Positions 32,996 to 47,528 of a DNA stretch of 64,000 bases are shown here, piece by piece. How positions within the stretch are numbered: the first letter of the stretch is position 1; each line of letters begins with the position of its first letter. The notes beneath the pieces were generated by a model. The model ran no database searches. It was not told where the DNA came from and saw only the letters and a program-made list of their open reading frames with translations. This stretch comes from Megalonaias nervosa (lineage: Eukaryota; Mollusca; Bivalvia; Unionida; Unionidae). The stretch spans positions 1 through 64,000 of the forward strand of contig JAECUM010096232.1 of NCBI GenBank assembly GCA_016617855.1. The letters are read 5' to 3'. Position numbers and translations under genes: made by a program.

Positions 32996-33657
32996 CTATA
33001 GTAACCCAATAACTACCGTTCGTTCACATAGTTTGGTTCCCTGAGTGTGTGCTCCCAGAGTTGCACCACACATTTAGTATAGCATTGCAACGCTTGGGTC
33101 ATTCAGGGAACCAGACTACCTCCAATGACCTCGAAAACTGAGAATAATGCGACGTGAAATCAAAACAGACGTACTTGAAATGTGAAGCAGGTCATTCCGT
33201 TGTCCGATAAATCAAACCCCCCAAATCTGTGTTTATACTGATGGACGATGTGTGGGTCTGATGTGACCTGTTCATTAAAATGTGCAATTTTGCTGCATGC
33301 AAATCTTTCCGGAACAAACCTGCGTACACTTTAGACACATACCGGCAATTGGTAACAGCCATATCAAGCGCGAAATTCAAAATGGCCATAGGACAGATGG
33401 TTGCGCTATTCCAGGTGGATTTACAAGTCACCAAACGTATGATTTTCTCCGGAAATATAATGTACATGTCAGCGAAAGAACTCTTCAGCCGATGGTATCT
33501 GCACAGCCACGAGAAATAACGGTAAGTGTATAAAATGTACACCGATGTGTGCGGCCAGATTTGGATGCAGATAATTTCAGCTTTTAATGAATAGGTGATG
33601 TCAGCCTCTCACCCGAAAATCAATATCATCACGGGTGAATGGCTGATTTATCGGCCT
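32996..33657. other. Intergenic DNA with a small palindrome
   Basis: TTGGTTCCCTGA near 33,033 and TCAGGGAACC near 33,104 form an inverted repeat around an 60-bp spacer, a possible tiny MITE. Overlapping open frames at 33,192-33,542 on both strands lack motifs. No gene is supported. Confidence 0.45.
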
Positions 33658-33790
33658 AGTCATTCCGTACCCAAGTCGTTCCGTACCCAAGTCGTTTCGA
33701 ACCCAAATGAGTCGTTTCGTACCCAAAGCAATGGTAGTTTCGTACCCAATGCTATGGTCATTTCTACCTAAAAGTAAAGTCGTTTAGTGC
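33658..33790. repeat. Short tandem array of a GTCGTTTCGTACCCAA unit
   Basis: About seven units of 16-23 bp, such as GTCGTTCCGTACCCAA and GTCGTTTCGTACCCAAAG. They degenerate to the right. It is a minisatellite-like array next to the 5' end of the SAP-YqaJ gene. Confidence 0.7.
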
Positions 33791-34032
33791 GCACATTTAA
33801 GTATAAATATAACCATCAAGATTGTTTTCTACGAGTTTCAAACTGTTACATATTCGATTTCAGGCAATGCCTTGGTGATAGATGTATGCCGTATTATCTG
33901 GGGCGCATTATAGATCCTTTATTGCTGGCAGAATCCAAACATGCCTAAGTTTATTCAGTTATTTAAAACATTAAATATATAGCTTTAAAATACACAAGCA
34001 AATATATGAAAAATGTAGTGCCAAGTTAAATT

Positions 34033-34035
<3 letters not shown>

Positions 34036-34074
<39 letters not shown>
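34036..34074. repeat. (CT)n microsatellite
   Basis: About 19 CT units. Confidence 0.9.
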
Positions 34075-34078
<4 letters not shown>

Positions 34079-34250
34079 GAGTATTTATGTGCATTATATT
34101 TAGGAGGATAACAAAATAAAACAGATATTGCCAAGTAATGAAAATAAATGTTCACATGCCAATGGCTCTGGTACTTTTTACCTTTTTGATAAATCACACG
34201 CAGTGACATCAGTTTCTAAAAATAGCTTTCGGACAAAGTGTACCACCGTA

Positions 34251-34809
34251 ATGGCGACCAGTGATATTTTCGGTATTATTGTTCTTACTGAAAACGATGT
34301 ACCAGGCGCTAAATTTGTTCATCCGGATATAGATGAGCATTCCAGTATTCAGTTACAGCGATGGTTAGAATGTCGAGGCCTGCCCAAGAACGGAAAAAGA
34401 AGCATACTGCTTAAAAGGTGAGTCAAAACAAATACTATGCATGTCGGGACCTAGTGTATTTGTTTTCTGGACTACGATCGTTAAATATAATTTCTTGTAT
34501 TTTTTTTATCTTGTATTTTCAGTACTCTTCTGTATGAAAAGTGTTGTAAATAACCTAAATGTCGATTTTTTTTTTCCCTGTCAGCAGTATATTTTATGTA
34601 TACATTAATCATACAAACCAGAAGTCACTTTGACATGTGTTTGATTTATAACTGTACATTTTTTTATGGTTTTGTACCGTTTGAAACAATAAGGCTCCCC
34701 ATAACACCCACCATTACGTTGATATTCAGATTTACAAGTGCAATTTATTATTGTTATTGTTATTATTGATGTTATTGTTCCAGTGCTTATATTATCCTTT
34801 CAGTATTGA

Positions 34810-34852
<43 letters not shown>

Positions 34853-35078
34853 GTTATCGCAGATAATCCCGGTAATTTTGTCATAATTGAATGGATACAT
34901 AAGTAATAAAAGTTACTATTATCTGGTGGTTTTATTGCTATTATTATTCTTCTACTCATTATTATTATTATTATCGCAAAAAAATCCTGGTAATTTTGTC
35001 ATAATTGCATGAGTATGTTAGTAATAAAAGGTACTGTTATATGTGTTAATGATTGCTTTTGCTATTGTTATTCTTCTA

Positions 35079-35113
<35 letters not shown>

Positions 35114-36728
35114 CATTGTTGTTGTTGTTGTTGTTGTTGTTTTGACAGAGTCCAAGGCTGGGAAAGACAGGGATATCACAACTGATGTGGACAGCGGTAA
35201 GTGGTATGAGAAAAAGGTACAAGAAACTAAAACAGCATCACAGAAAGATAATGATCTGAAGAAATCAATACCATTTATGCCTCGCAATGGATTGGATACT
35301 TTTCCCTTGACTAATATTCCAGAACCTTTTAACAAAGAACACATTCATCACCATATTGTAGAGTCTGTACAGTTCATAACCCCAGACCCATCAGCTGAGG
35401 ACAGTGATGAAGATTGTGCACAAGATTTGCACACCTCCAAAACTTTAAGAAAAGGAAAGGTATTTTTGACAGCAGACATGTACAGAACATGAAAGACTGT
35501 AAACAAAATTCATTCTACTTTGTTAAAGCCAAGGTTATGACATCATATAGAGTAAATGTATTTTATGATGCCACAGTAACATTATATTATGATTCTGGCT
35601 ATGTCAAAGATGCCGCTTGTACATGTGTAGCATCTGCAATGGGCAGATGTAATCATGTTGCTGCTTTGCTTTTTGCTGCGCATGACTATGTTGAGAAGTA
35701 CGGAAATGAAAAAGCATCTTGTACGTCCTGCAAATGTACATGGAATGGAATATAGGAAGAAAACATGAGAAACGGCCAAAAAAAAGTACAGGAATCTTTT
35801 CATGTTAGTACAAAAAAGAAAAAAGTCCATGATGTTATTAACTTTGATCCAAGGCTACCGTCGTTACAGTCAGTAACAGAAGAAGAAGCCAAAGCAGACC
35901 TTTTATGGAGCATTGGATGTCACACTGACAACACTAGTATGTGGACAACTATATTTGCATATCAGTACAAAGATTACACTTCAGATGACAACCAACTTGA
36001 AGTCCCAAAATGTCTGAGAGAAGCTATGTTGTGCAATCTTGCTGTTCCTAAAGGACATGGACCTTCTCCGGTGAGTTGGTACAAGAGCAACATAGAGTCC
36101 AATGGATTAGAGAGACGAGTACGGGTAACAGCATCACAATGCAAGAACATTTTTAATGCAAATACTGTTGTGGCATTAACTAGTAATTTGAAATTGTCAT
36201 TGTGGGGAAACACTATTTCAACTTCCACCATGCTGTATGGCATAAGGAATGAACCACTGGCTCGCAAATGTTATCAAGACAATTTATGCCTTACAAACTC
36301 AGAAGCGAGAGTAATTAAAACAGGTATGTGGGTAAATCCAAGGTATCCTGAAGTTGCTTGTAGCCCAGATGGACTTGTTTTAGACGCAACTGAGCCATCG
36401 AAGTATGGCGTAGTAGAAATTAAATGTAAAATTCTGGAACACAAGAGTGTATCTTCTTTCAAGAATGAACTGAAAAAAAGACCAGTTAAACAGGTTCTGT
36501 CTGCATTATAATAGGACAGGTACACTTACTCTAAGGAAAAACCATCAATATTACTATCAAATACAGATGCAGATGGCTGTGATGAATGTTCCCTGGTGTG
36601 ACTTTGTGGTTTGGTCAGATGTAGACTGTGTAATTCTTACGATCAGATTTGATGAATCTTTTTGGAACAGTATAATGCACAAGTTGATTGAATTTCATCA
36701 CCAGTACATATGTCCTGAATATTTTTAG
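34251..36728 (+). pseudogene. ISL2EU-type accessory protein: SAP, SWIM and YqaJ exonuclease domains
   Basis: Exon 1 (34,251-34,417, donor GTGAGT) encodes a SAP motif (LQRWLECRGLPKNGKRSILL). After a microsatellite-filled intron, the exon from about 35,147 carries a SWIM zinc finger (ACTCVASAMGRCNHVAAL) and, from about 36,070, a YqaJ nuclease core: RVTASQCKNIF, GIRNEPLARKCY, CSPDGLV and VEIKCK, then NHQYYYQIQMQMAVM and WCDFVVW. Breaks: a frame change near 35,455, an in-frame TAG at about 35,752, and a frame change in the A run near 36,475; the true end is the TAG at 36,726-36,728. Such proteins accompany a DDE transposase in ISL2EU elements, and the partner gene lies convergent downstream. Confidence 0.75.
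34811..35140. repeat. Trinucleotide arrays (ATT)n and (GTT)n in the intron
   Basis: (ATT)n at about 34,811-34,853 and 35,079-35,111, then (GTT)n to about 35,140, immediately before the splice acceptor of the SAP-YqaJ gene. The surrounding TAATTTTGTCATAATTG sentence occurs twice (34,874 and 34,991), so the intron contains a short tandem duplication. Confidence 0.7.
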
Positions 36729-37357
36729 ATGAAAATTCCAAGGGAACTGCCCCCAATTAAATTATCTGAATGAAGTGTTGTTATATGTGATTGATGTTTT
36801 AACATGTAAATAAAGCGGTATGTACATGTAGGGTAGTTATAATTTCTATTTTGCTTTGTGCATCAATTTAAACTCTGCTTAGTGAGTGTTTCTTAATGCA
36901 TGTAGGTATAAAAGGGTTTAATTAAATACGGCTCATGCATCATTCTACAAACTTGGCACATATCTTCAAGATATTTTTTCAAGAAATATATCGATGTAGG
37001 TTGTTTTGGTAACATGCATTAGTGATTTCATTACCCTTTTTCTGAGTTTCGTGTGTAAGTTGGTAACAATGTTAAGAAATGAGAGAAAATGTATGTATAT
37101 TTTCGTGTCATATATTTATGCTATGTGCATAACACATTTTCTTAATTAAGAAGTATATAATTACATTTTGTCTGGAAGTATAATTGTCTGAATGTACTGG
37201 TAGAAACAGTAGTACAAAAACAGCTGTCTCTAACGATGACAGCTATCCTTAAAGTGATACACATTTTACATACAACAGGAAAGTACATGTCAAAATAACT
37301 TTATTGCCTGCATATGTATGTTAAATTTCAGAATAATACAAACTTCTTAGATTCTAA
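36729..37357. other. Gap between the two convergent transposon genes
   Basis: AT-rich DNA that probably contains the 3' ends of both transcripts (several AATAAA-like sites). No coding signal is visible. Confidence 0.5.
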
Positions 37358-39492
37358 TTACTGCACAGGAGGATTTTGAAAATTGACTAAACAACCTATA
37401 ATAAATACACATTGAGAAAAGACAGGCTGAAGTGGGATTACTTTCTGCAACAGTCTAAATTTCTTAATTCTCTTAATGGATCGTTCAACATGTATCCTAT
37501 GCTTGGCAATATGTTTAGTTAGTGATTCTTCCTGAGGAGTCAGTTTCATCCTACTTCCTAGAAATGGTGGGGTTATTAGGGAGACCTGTCTTTCATTTAG
37601 TACGTCTTGAATCAAAACTCCACGATCAGCCATTATTTGATCACCTGGCTCAAGCATGTCGAAAAGTCCAGACTGTACCACAGTTTCCTTATCCGAAATG
37701 CTTCCTTCAAAAGCATCTGATCAAAAAATAATGGCACCATTTGGGACAGCTGCCACCAGAAATTTGAATGTTGTGTGACCTTTATATGCCGAATACATGT
37801 TTCCCTGTGATCCGAAGTTTCCTGGTTGCTGTACACGTAATTCAGTACAATCAGTGATGTATCTAATGTTCTCATACTTCTTAAAACACTTGAGTAAATG
37901 TTTTCTGATTATATGTCTGCTTTCAAACATTGTCGTCTTCAATGGCTTGAATCTTTGATACAAGAACTGAGTCCATGTGAGCACAATTGTGGACACTTGC
38001 CTGGTGCTTATGCCCAAGCGGTATGAAAGATCTGTATTTAGCAGGCCAAGCCTAAGTCGGATCAAAGTGAGAAACAGTTCATTTATGGGACTAATTATTC
38101 TCTTTCTCCCATGCCGCTTACTTGGTGTTTTCTCTGGGTCTGAAACATCTGAGTTCCAATAATTTAGTTTCAGAGCAGAAGCACCAAGAAACTGCCAGAG
38201 GCTTAGAAACATTTTATGTCAAGCCAGCGTAAAAACGAAACATACTGTCATCATCTCTCACTTTGTCTATGCAAAATACTTCATGACGTTTTACTCTTCC
38301 TTCAGGTAATTCATTTTTGTCGCTGACCTTTGGTTCATGTCCTTTAGCTCAAGTTCACTGAGTGTCACTTTCAAATCATCATCAAGAACCTTGTTCTGGA
38401 CACTCAGTTGCAGTGTTTTAGATGCCACATATCTACTGGTCTGTGTTGTTGCTTCCTGCACCAAAGGTTTGACTGTAATCTCAACATGTTGCACTTCTAC
38501 CGTTTTCTGGCATGAAAAATCATTCCCCCTTCTTACACCATACATATCTGTGCCTGCACCTTCCTCACCATCCTCTAAAACACTGTTCAAGCAAACGTCT
38601 TCTTTTAATCGCTTTGATGTGGGTTTCACACGATTCTTTGGTGGCTTTCTCTTCTGCTGCATCTGAACAATGAAAAGAAAAAAAAGAAAATAACTAAAAA
38701 AATTTTATGATGAAAAGAATAAATAGCACTCAATTTATTAACACTGATACTGTTCTTGGTATTCCATAAATTTGTAAGTACATGTATACTGTGCATGGGT
38801 AAAACTATCAAGTGTGGTCAAGCTTTGTAAAGTTAAAAATAACATTTGTGTCTTCACATTTTATTCTAGTCACTGACTGATGAACCAAATGTATGTTTGT
38901 TTTTTCTAACAAGTCAACATTTCTCATAATAATTTGTAAAAATAAGGTAACATTTAAATATCAATGCATTATAACATATATCATCTTGATTTTTTTTAAA
39001 CAAAAATAGATGTATACCTATCCCCTTTCTACTATTGCATTGTTGAGTTTATGAGCTTATTTGTAGTTATTTTAATTCACTAATAATTTATTATTAATAT
39101 TATTATTATTATTACTGATGGTATCCAGGTTGTTTGACTCAAAACACTGTGCCGATTCCTCTAATGATACAACCTCTGTAGAGAAACTACAGAAATAGAA
39201 AGAAAATAAAATATACGTACTATGACTCCCAGTTTAATTGGGTCTGGATGTTCCTTGGTGGGTCCATTTCCACCAACAAAGTGCAAACTACATATATATG
39301 TATCCTTTATCACATTTCTTATGGTAAAATCACGTCGGCCGCAATGATGTAACCATCGCATACACCTTTCTCTGTCCTTGTCAGACTTTGGAAAACCATT
39401 TCCAAATCCAATGAACCAAACACCATCTTTCTGGTATCTCGAATCACTTGTACATGAATCATAGCATCAATGCTTAGTAGTCACCATATTAA
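37358..39492 (-). pseudogene. THAP-domain DDE (Harbinger/IS5-like) transposase
   Basis: Exon 1 (39,492-39,221) encodes a C2CH THAP finger: CYDSC, then GVWFIGFGNGFPKS, RWLHHC and ICSLHFVGG. A TGA lies six codons after its ATG, directly before the first Cys. The donor is GTACGT. Exon 2 starts at 38,662 after a TTGTTCAG acceptor. The catalytic core shows YITDCTELRV (first Asp), IMADRGVLIQDVL (second Asp) and HVERSIKRIKKF (Glu). Further breaks are a frame change and stops between 38,291 and 38,212, and a TGA at 37,719-37,721. All three catalytic residues survive, but the gene cannot be read through. Confidence 0.75.
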
Positions 39493-39694
39493 ATAATTAC
39501 TTTCCCAGAAGAATATATAGCTTGTTTAAAAATTTCAAAATGCTGCCAGCATCCCTGTTACTACGAGTCGCTAGCGGCTTTGTCCGAAAACAATATGGCC
39601 ACAGCCGGGGGGCAGTGACATCATGGTTTATTTTTAGCACAAGACTGCATTAAGTACAAGCGCCATTACAGTTATTTCAAATGAGAATTTCAGT

Positions 39695-40360
39695 TATGTG
39701 ACTGAAAAACAACAACTTCATTTTGTTCCACATCTGCGAGACGTAAAAGATTAGCGAGCTCATCCTTGACCTGGTCATGGGTTGCATATTTGGATAAGTC
39801 ACCTTGAGGCTTTCCCCGAGTAAGACTTAGAGAAGATCTTCCATAAATATCTACCATTGTATATTCACTAAGACCTCTTTAAAACGTTGGACGGCGTGGT
39901 ATACTCGTGCACGACTTTATGAGGCGGTATCAGCGACCTTGACACAGCCTCGAGCACAGCGAGTGCTTCACAGCCACATATTGGCGGATCAGTTATTGTG
40001 TGTGTTGGTAATGTTGAATACCAGACGGGAATGTTTTAAAGTCCGCCAACATATTTTAAAAATTCTTTTGGTGGCGCCAACCCATACAAATCAAAATAAA
40101 CAGCTCCACGTGGATCAATCGCGTATGCAACCCAATGAGTACCTGGACCAGAACTTCCATCGATATTAATGATACCGGTTTCAACACGGTTTGGTTGTTT
40201 TGGTAATTGATCACGCATGAAGTTTCTGATGTTTAATTTTTAGCAGCATCAAGTAAATCAAAATTGGACATGGGAAGCGTGGTTACCGAAGTGCCCCGGG
40301 CAGTCTCAGACATGAAGGGTTCCTGGCAGTCTTAGGCCCCATCCTTTTTTTTTTTAAAGT
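39695..40360 (-). pseudogene. Truncated second Polinton fragment: virion tail, protease, fibre start
   Basis: In minus-strand order this piece carries the RLPGT-type tail of the lysine-rich protein (about 40,340-40,275), a protease relic (40,274 to about 39,880) with PGTHWVAYAIDPRGAVYFD and DPPICGCEALAVLEAV, and the first 50 codons of the fibre-like gene (39,857 to about 39,700) with LSKYATHDQVKDELANLL. The gene order equals that at 11,300-12,000. The protease has frame changes near 40,230 and 40,040. Protein similarity to the main copy is clear but far from identical, so it is an older or different insertion of a related element. Confidence 0.8.
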
Positions 40361-40592
40361 CTTTAGTACGTGACCTGAAGCTATCATAAGGAATCATGGG
40401 CGCCCGCAGGAATTTTTGCAAGGGGGGTCAGGACTTTGTGCAGGGTGGTCAGGATTTTTGGGAGGGGGGGGGGTCAGTCAGTCACGGCCGGGAGAGTTGT
40501 TATAAGAAGCAGTCTGAAACTAATGTTAATATTTATTAAGCATTTTGAACAGAATCTTGTGACATATTTTCAGCTTCATTTGCATGATTAAA

Positions 40593-40848
40593 GTTGTTGT
40601 TGTTGTTGTTGTTGTAGGGCTTAACGCCATTTTCAGCACACGATAGGCTATACATGGCGGCCAGTATTATTGGTGGAGGAAGAACCCGGGAAAACCCCGG
40701 AAAGAACCACCGACCCACGAGAAGCTACTGGCAAGCTTTCTCACATATCTACATTTGCCGAATCCGAGACTCGAACCCACGCAGACAGAGGTGAGATGGC
40801 AGTGATCCGTAACGGACAGCGCTTTAGACCACTCGGCCACTCGGGGCC
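40593..40848 (-). repeat. SINE copy with tRNA-like head and (CAA)n tail
   Basis: On the minus strand the head starts at GGCCCCGAGTGGCCGAGTGG (40,848), has a B box near 40,776, a conserved middle, and ends in a (CAA)n tail at 40,593. It is close to the copies at 53,081-53,330 and 63,438-63,682. Confidence 0.8.
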
Positions 40849-40864
40849 TTGATTAAATTTGTCG

Positions 40865-40866
<2 letters not shown>

Positions 40867-40938
<72 letters not shown>
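40867..40938. repeat. (TA)n microsatellite
   Basis: About 36 TA units. Confidence 0.9.
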
Positions 40939-40941
<3 letters not shown>

Positions 40942-41099
40942 GTATGATTTCCAGGGGGGTCACGCGACCCCCCTTGACCCATGCTGTGGGCGCCCATGTA
41001 AGGAATACGACATTTATATATCCCACACACAATTATCCAAAAAGTTTGACAAAATGAAGAAAATTATAGCAAATTCATGTCAGTTTATGATGTGATGTA

Positions 41100-41377
41100 C
41101 TAAAAGGTGTATGTGTGTATGCATGTATGTATGTATGTATGTATGTGCCTGCATGTGTTTATGTATATATGTATGTATTCTCTTGTATTGATGCGTACAT
41201 TTGTGGACAATGTTTGATAATGTTCTGACTAAAAATGATCTAGTTAGAAGTTGTGTTAAGTACTAACATGTATGTATTAATTATGCATGTATGTATATAC
41301 ATATGCATCTACGTATGTGTATTATGAAAAGAAAACTGCTGTTGATAACAATAATCAATTAGTACTATTTATTTATA

Positions 41378-41426
<49 letters not shown>

Positions 41427-41455
41427 TACTACTACTACTACTGCTACTATTATTA

Positions 41456-41501
<46 letters not shown>

Positions 41502-41541
41502 TTGTTATCTCATTACAGTTTTCATTTTTTGAAAATTTATT

Positions 41542-41585
<44 letters not shown>

Positions 41586-42329
41586 ATCTGCCGTGACGGC
41601 CGGACCTAACCGCAGCTCATCCTAAGCATTGATCAGTTTCTAGTGATATAGTACAGATAAGAAGGTTTCCAGGCGTTATTCTTGCCTTGGGGTGATGCTG
41701 TTTTCCACGCATGCGTCAGCAATTTCAAGACAAGGCCATTAATAGATGTATACTGTTCTGTGCTGACAGGGATTACTTGTAAAAAAGTAAAGAGTTCCGA
41801 AAGGATTAAATAATGTCAGAAAAAAGTGGAGACTGATGTGTTGGTCTAGATTTAGGCATTCTTGGTTTTGTCTTAAAGGTAATTGTTTATTATTCAGAAT
41901 TTTATCGTTATGGTACTGTTGTCTGTGTGCACAGTGAGTAATGATGCATTGACGGTGATCCGGAAGTGAATCTGTGATCTGTTACAAAAATGACATTCGA
42001 ACGTGAAAAATGCAAGTATAAATGTTGGGTTGGGGTGCATAAACTTCGTTTGCTATGAAATGACATTGACTTCTCAGGTCAAGTGAGTAATATTCTTATT
42101 CTTTGTTTTAATATATCTGTCCAAAAATATTGACCTTTTTGACGCTTGTGTATTTTATTTTTTGTATAATTTTTTTTATTTCATATTAGGCAGGTAGATG
42201 CGGCATTAAATTTGTACATCGAAACTGTCTCTTGCACCCGTAACTTACAATTTATTATGATTTGGACACGGTGGAAAGTTCGATACTGAGAAACAATGTA
42301 GAGACTATATAGGCAAACATCATTGTGGT
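41100..42329. other. Repeat-rich intergenic DNA
   Basis: Contains GTAT/TGTA tetranucleotide repeats (41,115-41,175), (ATT)n and (ACT)n at about 41,381-41,500, and (CT)n at 41,544-41,583. No gene is visible. Confidence 0.6.
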
Positions 42330-42790
42330 CTGAATCCATTAAAACATTAAGTATGAAGTTTGTGATGACATGTTTAGTCAACGTGGATATCTGAGCGTGC
42401 ATATGTGAATACAGACTAGAGAAAAACATTTAACTGCAGGGTTTGTGATTGTTTTATTTGAATAGCCAGCTGGAAGTGCACGTGATGATAAATACTACTG
42501 GACAAAAAACTATTTAAATTTGAATTTTATGATAAGAGGGTACACACTGGTGGGAAATATACAGATGTGAAATTTGTGATGAAATGTTTGCTCTGAAAGG
42601 AATCCTGAAAAAATGCACATAATATACACCAGAAATAAAAACAACATTGTATTGTTTGTGATAAAAGCTTTACACAGAGGGTCTATGAGGATACATATGA
42701 GGATACATACGGGAAAAAAAGGCCATTTAAATGTGAAGTTTGTTATAAAACGTTTAGTAATGGTATTAGGGCAGTTTTGTATTTCTCTTA
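42330..42790 (+). pseudogene. Decayed C2H2 zinc-finger relic
   Basis: DNA segments match the finger repeats of the 57.5-58.5 kb gene: TATGAAGTTTGTGATGACATG near 42,350, GATGTGAAATTTGTGATGAAA near 42,565 and GGCCATTTAAATGTGAAGTT near 42,720. Finger linkers and His/Cys pairs are recognisable, but stops and frame changes interrupt every finger. It is a relic of a paralogous zinc-finger gene. Confidence 0.65.
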
Positions 42791-44789
<1,999 letters not shown>

Positions 44790-45278
44790 TGATTTATTTT
44801 CTTGTAGACAGAAAATACAAAAAGCCTGCATATATTTATACTTTACTGCAGTAAGAAAACTTATTTACTTTAACTTAATGGACACATTTGTTAGCGCCCA
44901 CAAACCAAGGAGTACAGGATCATTAAGTGAAATAAATACTTTCGTTCAAACATTATCTTTATTCCTTTATCCCACTGGTTATTGAAGCTGAACTGACAAG
45001 CAATCAACTTCTAAATCAATGTCACTAGCAGTCTTAATACACTAGTTTCAGCAATGTTGCCTACTCATTGCCACACAATATTCACCACAAAGACTGTTGA
45101 GTGATCATCAGAGTATATTATAAGTTGCAGTGACGTACAATTAGTGTAATTTTACTTTAATAATAGCATGTATCTCTCACCAAATGTTAAAAATGTTGGT
45201 TCTACTTTCAAGAATCTGATAAACTCATCTTGCTTCGATCAAATATATGAAAGGATACTCGCCAAACTCTCAATATCT

Positions 45279-46221
45279 TGTTACGCATATGTAATTAAAT
45301 TTCTTGTATGTTAGTTTTAAATTTTTTATTTTATTTTTATTTCATTGCATGTTATTGTAATAACTTTATTCACTGGATTTGACATTTTTTTTCTAGAAAA
45401 TTCAGTTCATTTCTAGTAAATAATCACTATTACTACATTGTATTTTTAGCTGACCTAGTTCCTGACCTTAGTTCAGAATTGGTAAACACAGAGTGAAAAT
45501 CATTGGTCGTAATCAAGGTCATTCTTGGCTTGCGTCAGCTCTGTTGTAAACAACCTTTTTTTAATTTTTTTTTAATTATTATTGAATCTTATAGTAAGAT
45601 TCGTTCAGTACAATCGAACCTGTAAATAGCCTACGTGCTAATTGACATATTACTTTACTGCGTTGTTCGAACAATGTGATTACGTGACCCCACCATGTGA
45701 TCTAAAATTGAGGGTTAAAACAGATGTTTTGTAGTGGATTTAGTCAGTCGTAAATTGATACCTCTGGAGCTCAAAGGTATTTTTGTGTTGTGACCAGTTG
45801 AGTTAAATTTTTTATTTGAAATAATTTATTCACCTTGGAAAATACCGGTGTTCAACAAAATTCTTGGACAAAGACATTTATTGGAAATCATTCGGAATTC
45901 TAAAGCCGGAATATTATTTTTGATTCATAAAATTCAACAAGGAACTGTTGACACAACAGCACTAAACCGGATATAGAAGACGTCATGGCCTTCCATCTTG
46001 AAACTTCATCGGATTCGAACTTTGATTCATTTAGAACTTTTTAGTGATAGGACTTATATTTTTAAATTCTAGGATTAGTTTTTGGATTAGAGTCACAAAC
46101 CGTAAGTCCTTCTTCATATTTTTACCTTGTTTTATAGGAAAATAAATTATTTTGTTAAATTTACAAAGCTTGTTGGCCTCACTCTTTTCTTTGTTACTTT
46201 TGTACGAGCCTACACGTAGCA
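45279..46221 (+). mobile_element. Solo LTR, family copy 2
   Basis: Begins TGTTACG and ends ACGTAGCA. It is flanked by ATCT at 45,275-45,278 and 46,222-46,225, a perfect 4-bp target duplication. Length 943 bp, same orientation as the copy at 29,340. The 3' regions align well (AAATAAATTATTTTGTTAAA, ACAAAGCTTGTTG). No internal genes adjoin it. Confidence 0.8.
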
Positions 46222-46639
46222 ATCTGATGTACTCCTTTAGTGGTAACAAATGATGCAGTTGGCTTTGTTGAAGCCTCAATATTTGACATTGCTGAGCGTT
46301 GCGGTCTTACATTTTATTTCTGCTGATTATACAAGAATATAGGTCAAGGTTGCAGCTTGTTCTTGTGAGAGCAAAAGCAGCGGACTTTAAATGCTTCATT
46401 ACTTGCATTTGTTTAGAAATTTCTTAATTACAGCCATATATCCTATAATTATAAGATGTGAATCCAAATATCATTACTCATCTCTCTTACCATAGTTTAA
46501 GCTGTACAAAAGTAGATGGAGGAATGTAAGGCTCTTACATTGTTTAAAATACATCTGAAATTTTTTAATTATAACTCATCCTGTCACCATACAGTCAACA
46601 ATTTAAGAGACAGGTCAGAGATAATAATTAAACATTGCT

Positions 46640-47215
46640 AAATCGGGAAGTAACACTGAGTATTCCCTCCAAGAGTTGTACGTTGCAAGGATACTGAGGC
46701 ACAAGGAGTGGCATCATAATGATCACAGAATGTAACCATCATTGGGTGTGGCAATATCATGGGAAACCACATTTTGCGATACCTTGTATCCCCTGCAAAG
46801 AAATGGAATAATCAAGTTTTAGAAGGTGCTCTTCCTGGATCTGTTGGTGACAGATATTGGTCAATCCAACTCAACCATATTTCAGAATTGTATCACCAAA
46901 CACATTGTCGAGAGCACAGTGGAACAGCTGATGGAAATAACTCACAGCCCGCCCTCATACTGTATGATGGACATAAGATACATACAACTTTAACAAATGT
47001 TGCTTTGGGAAAGAAAAATAATGTAAATTTTTTTCTTCTTGCCACCCACTACAAGCTATGACACCCAGCCTCTGGAATTTAGTATTTTTGGACCATTCAA
47101 ATTCATGTACAGTAGAGAATGTCGATCAGCTGTACTTGCCGAAAATTTAACTTCTGCTTTTGAAAACATGGAATGCATTTATAGTAATCCACCATACTTC
47201 ATAGAAATGACAAGT
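46640..47215 (+). pseudogene. Pogo/Tigger-like DDE_1 transposase fragment
   Basis: The 100-residue open piece (46,759-47,061) has the pogo-type core: IMGNHILRYLVSPAKKWNN, LEGALPGSVGD, then PALILYDGHKIHTTLTNVAL with the catalytic Asp, and FFLLATHYKL. Flanking sequence continues the similarity on both sides only in other frames and across stops. The N-terminal DNA-binding domain and last catalytic residue are not intact. It is an inactive transposon relic. Confidence 0.7.
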
Positions 47216-47484
47216 TAGCATCACACACACATATATCACATAGTATTTATTTTAAAGGAAATAGATAGAAATAAGAAGAAAAATAATTTCATTCATTCTC
47301 AGACGTTGTACCTTTCATTTGTTGCGCGTAAAAGATAGTTCCAAACTCTGGTCGATTTTTTGGCAGTTTTATAACCAATACAATTTAAAAGCAAATTTTC
47401 TTTTACAAATTACAATTAAAAGGGCAATTGTCTTTCAGAATAAATGGAACACTTGACTCAGAGAACATCGTTTTTTAATACAGA

Positions 47485-47487
<3 letters not shown>

Positions 47488-47527
<40 letters not shown>
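47488..47527. repeat. (GT)n microsatellite
   Basis: About 20 GT units. Confidence 0.9.

Positions 47528-47528
<1 letters not shown>

Larger units (their letters stand above)
34251..39492. mobile_element. ISL2EU-like (IS4EU) DNA transposon, two convergent genes
   Basis: The pairing of a SAP-SWIM-YqaJ gene (plus strand) with a THAP-DDE4 transposase (minus strand) is the known layout of this superfamily. I could not find terminal inverted repeats, so the borders given are gene borders. Both genes are broken. Confidence 0.65.
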
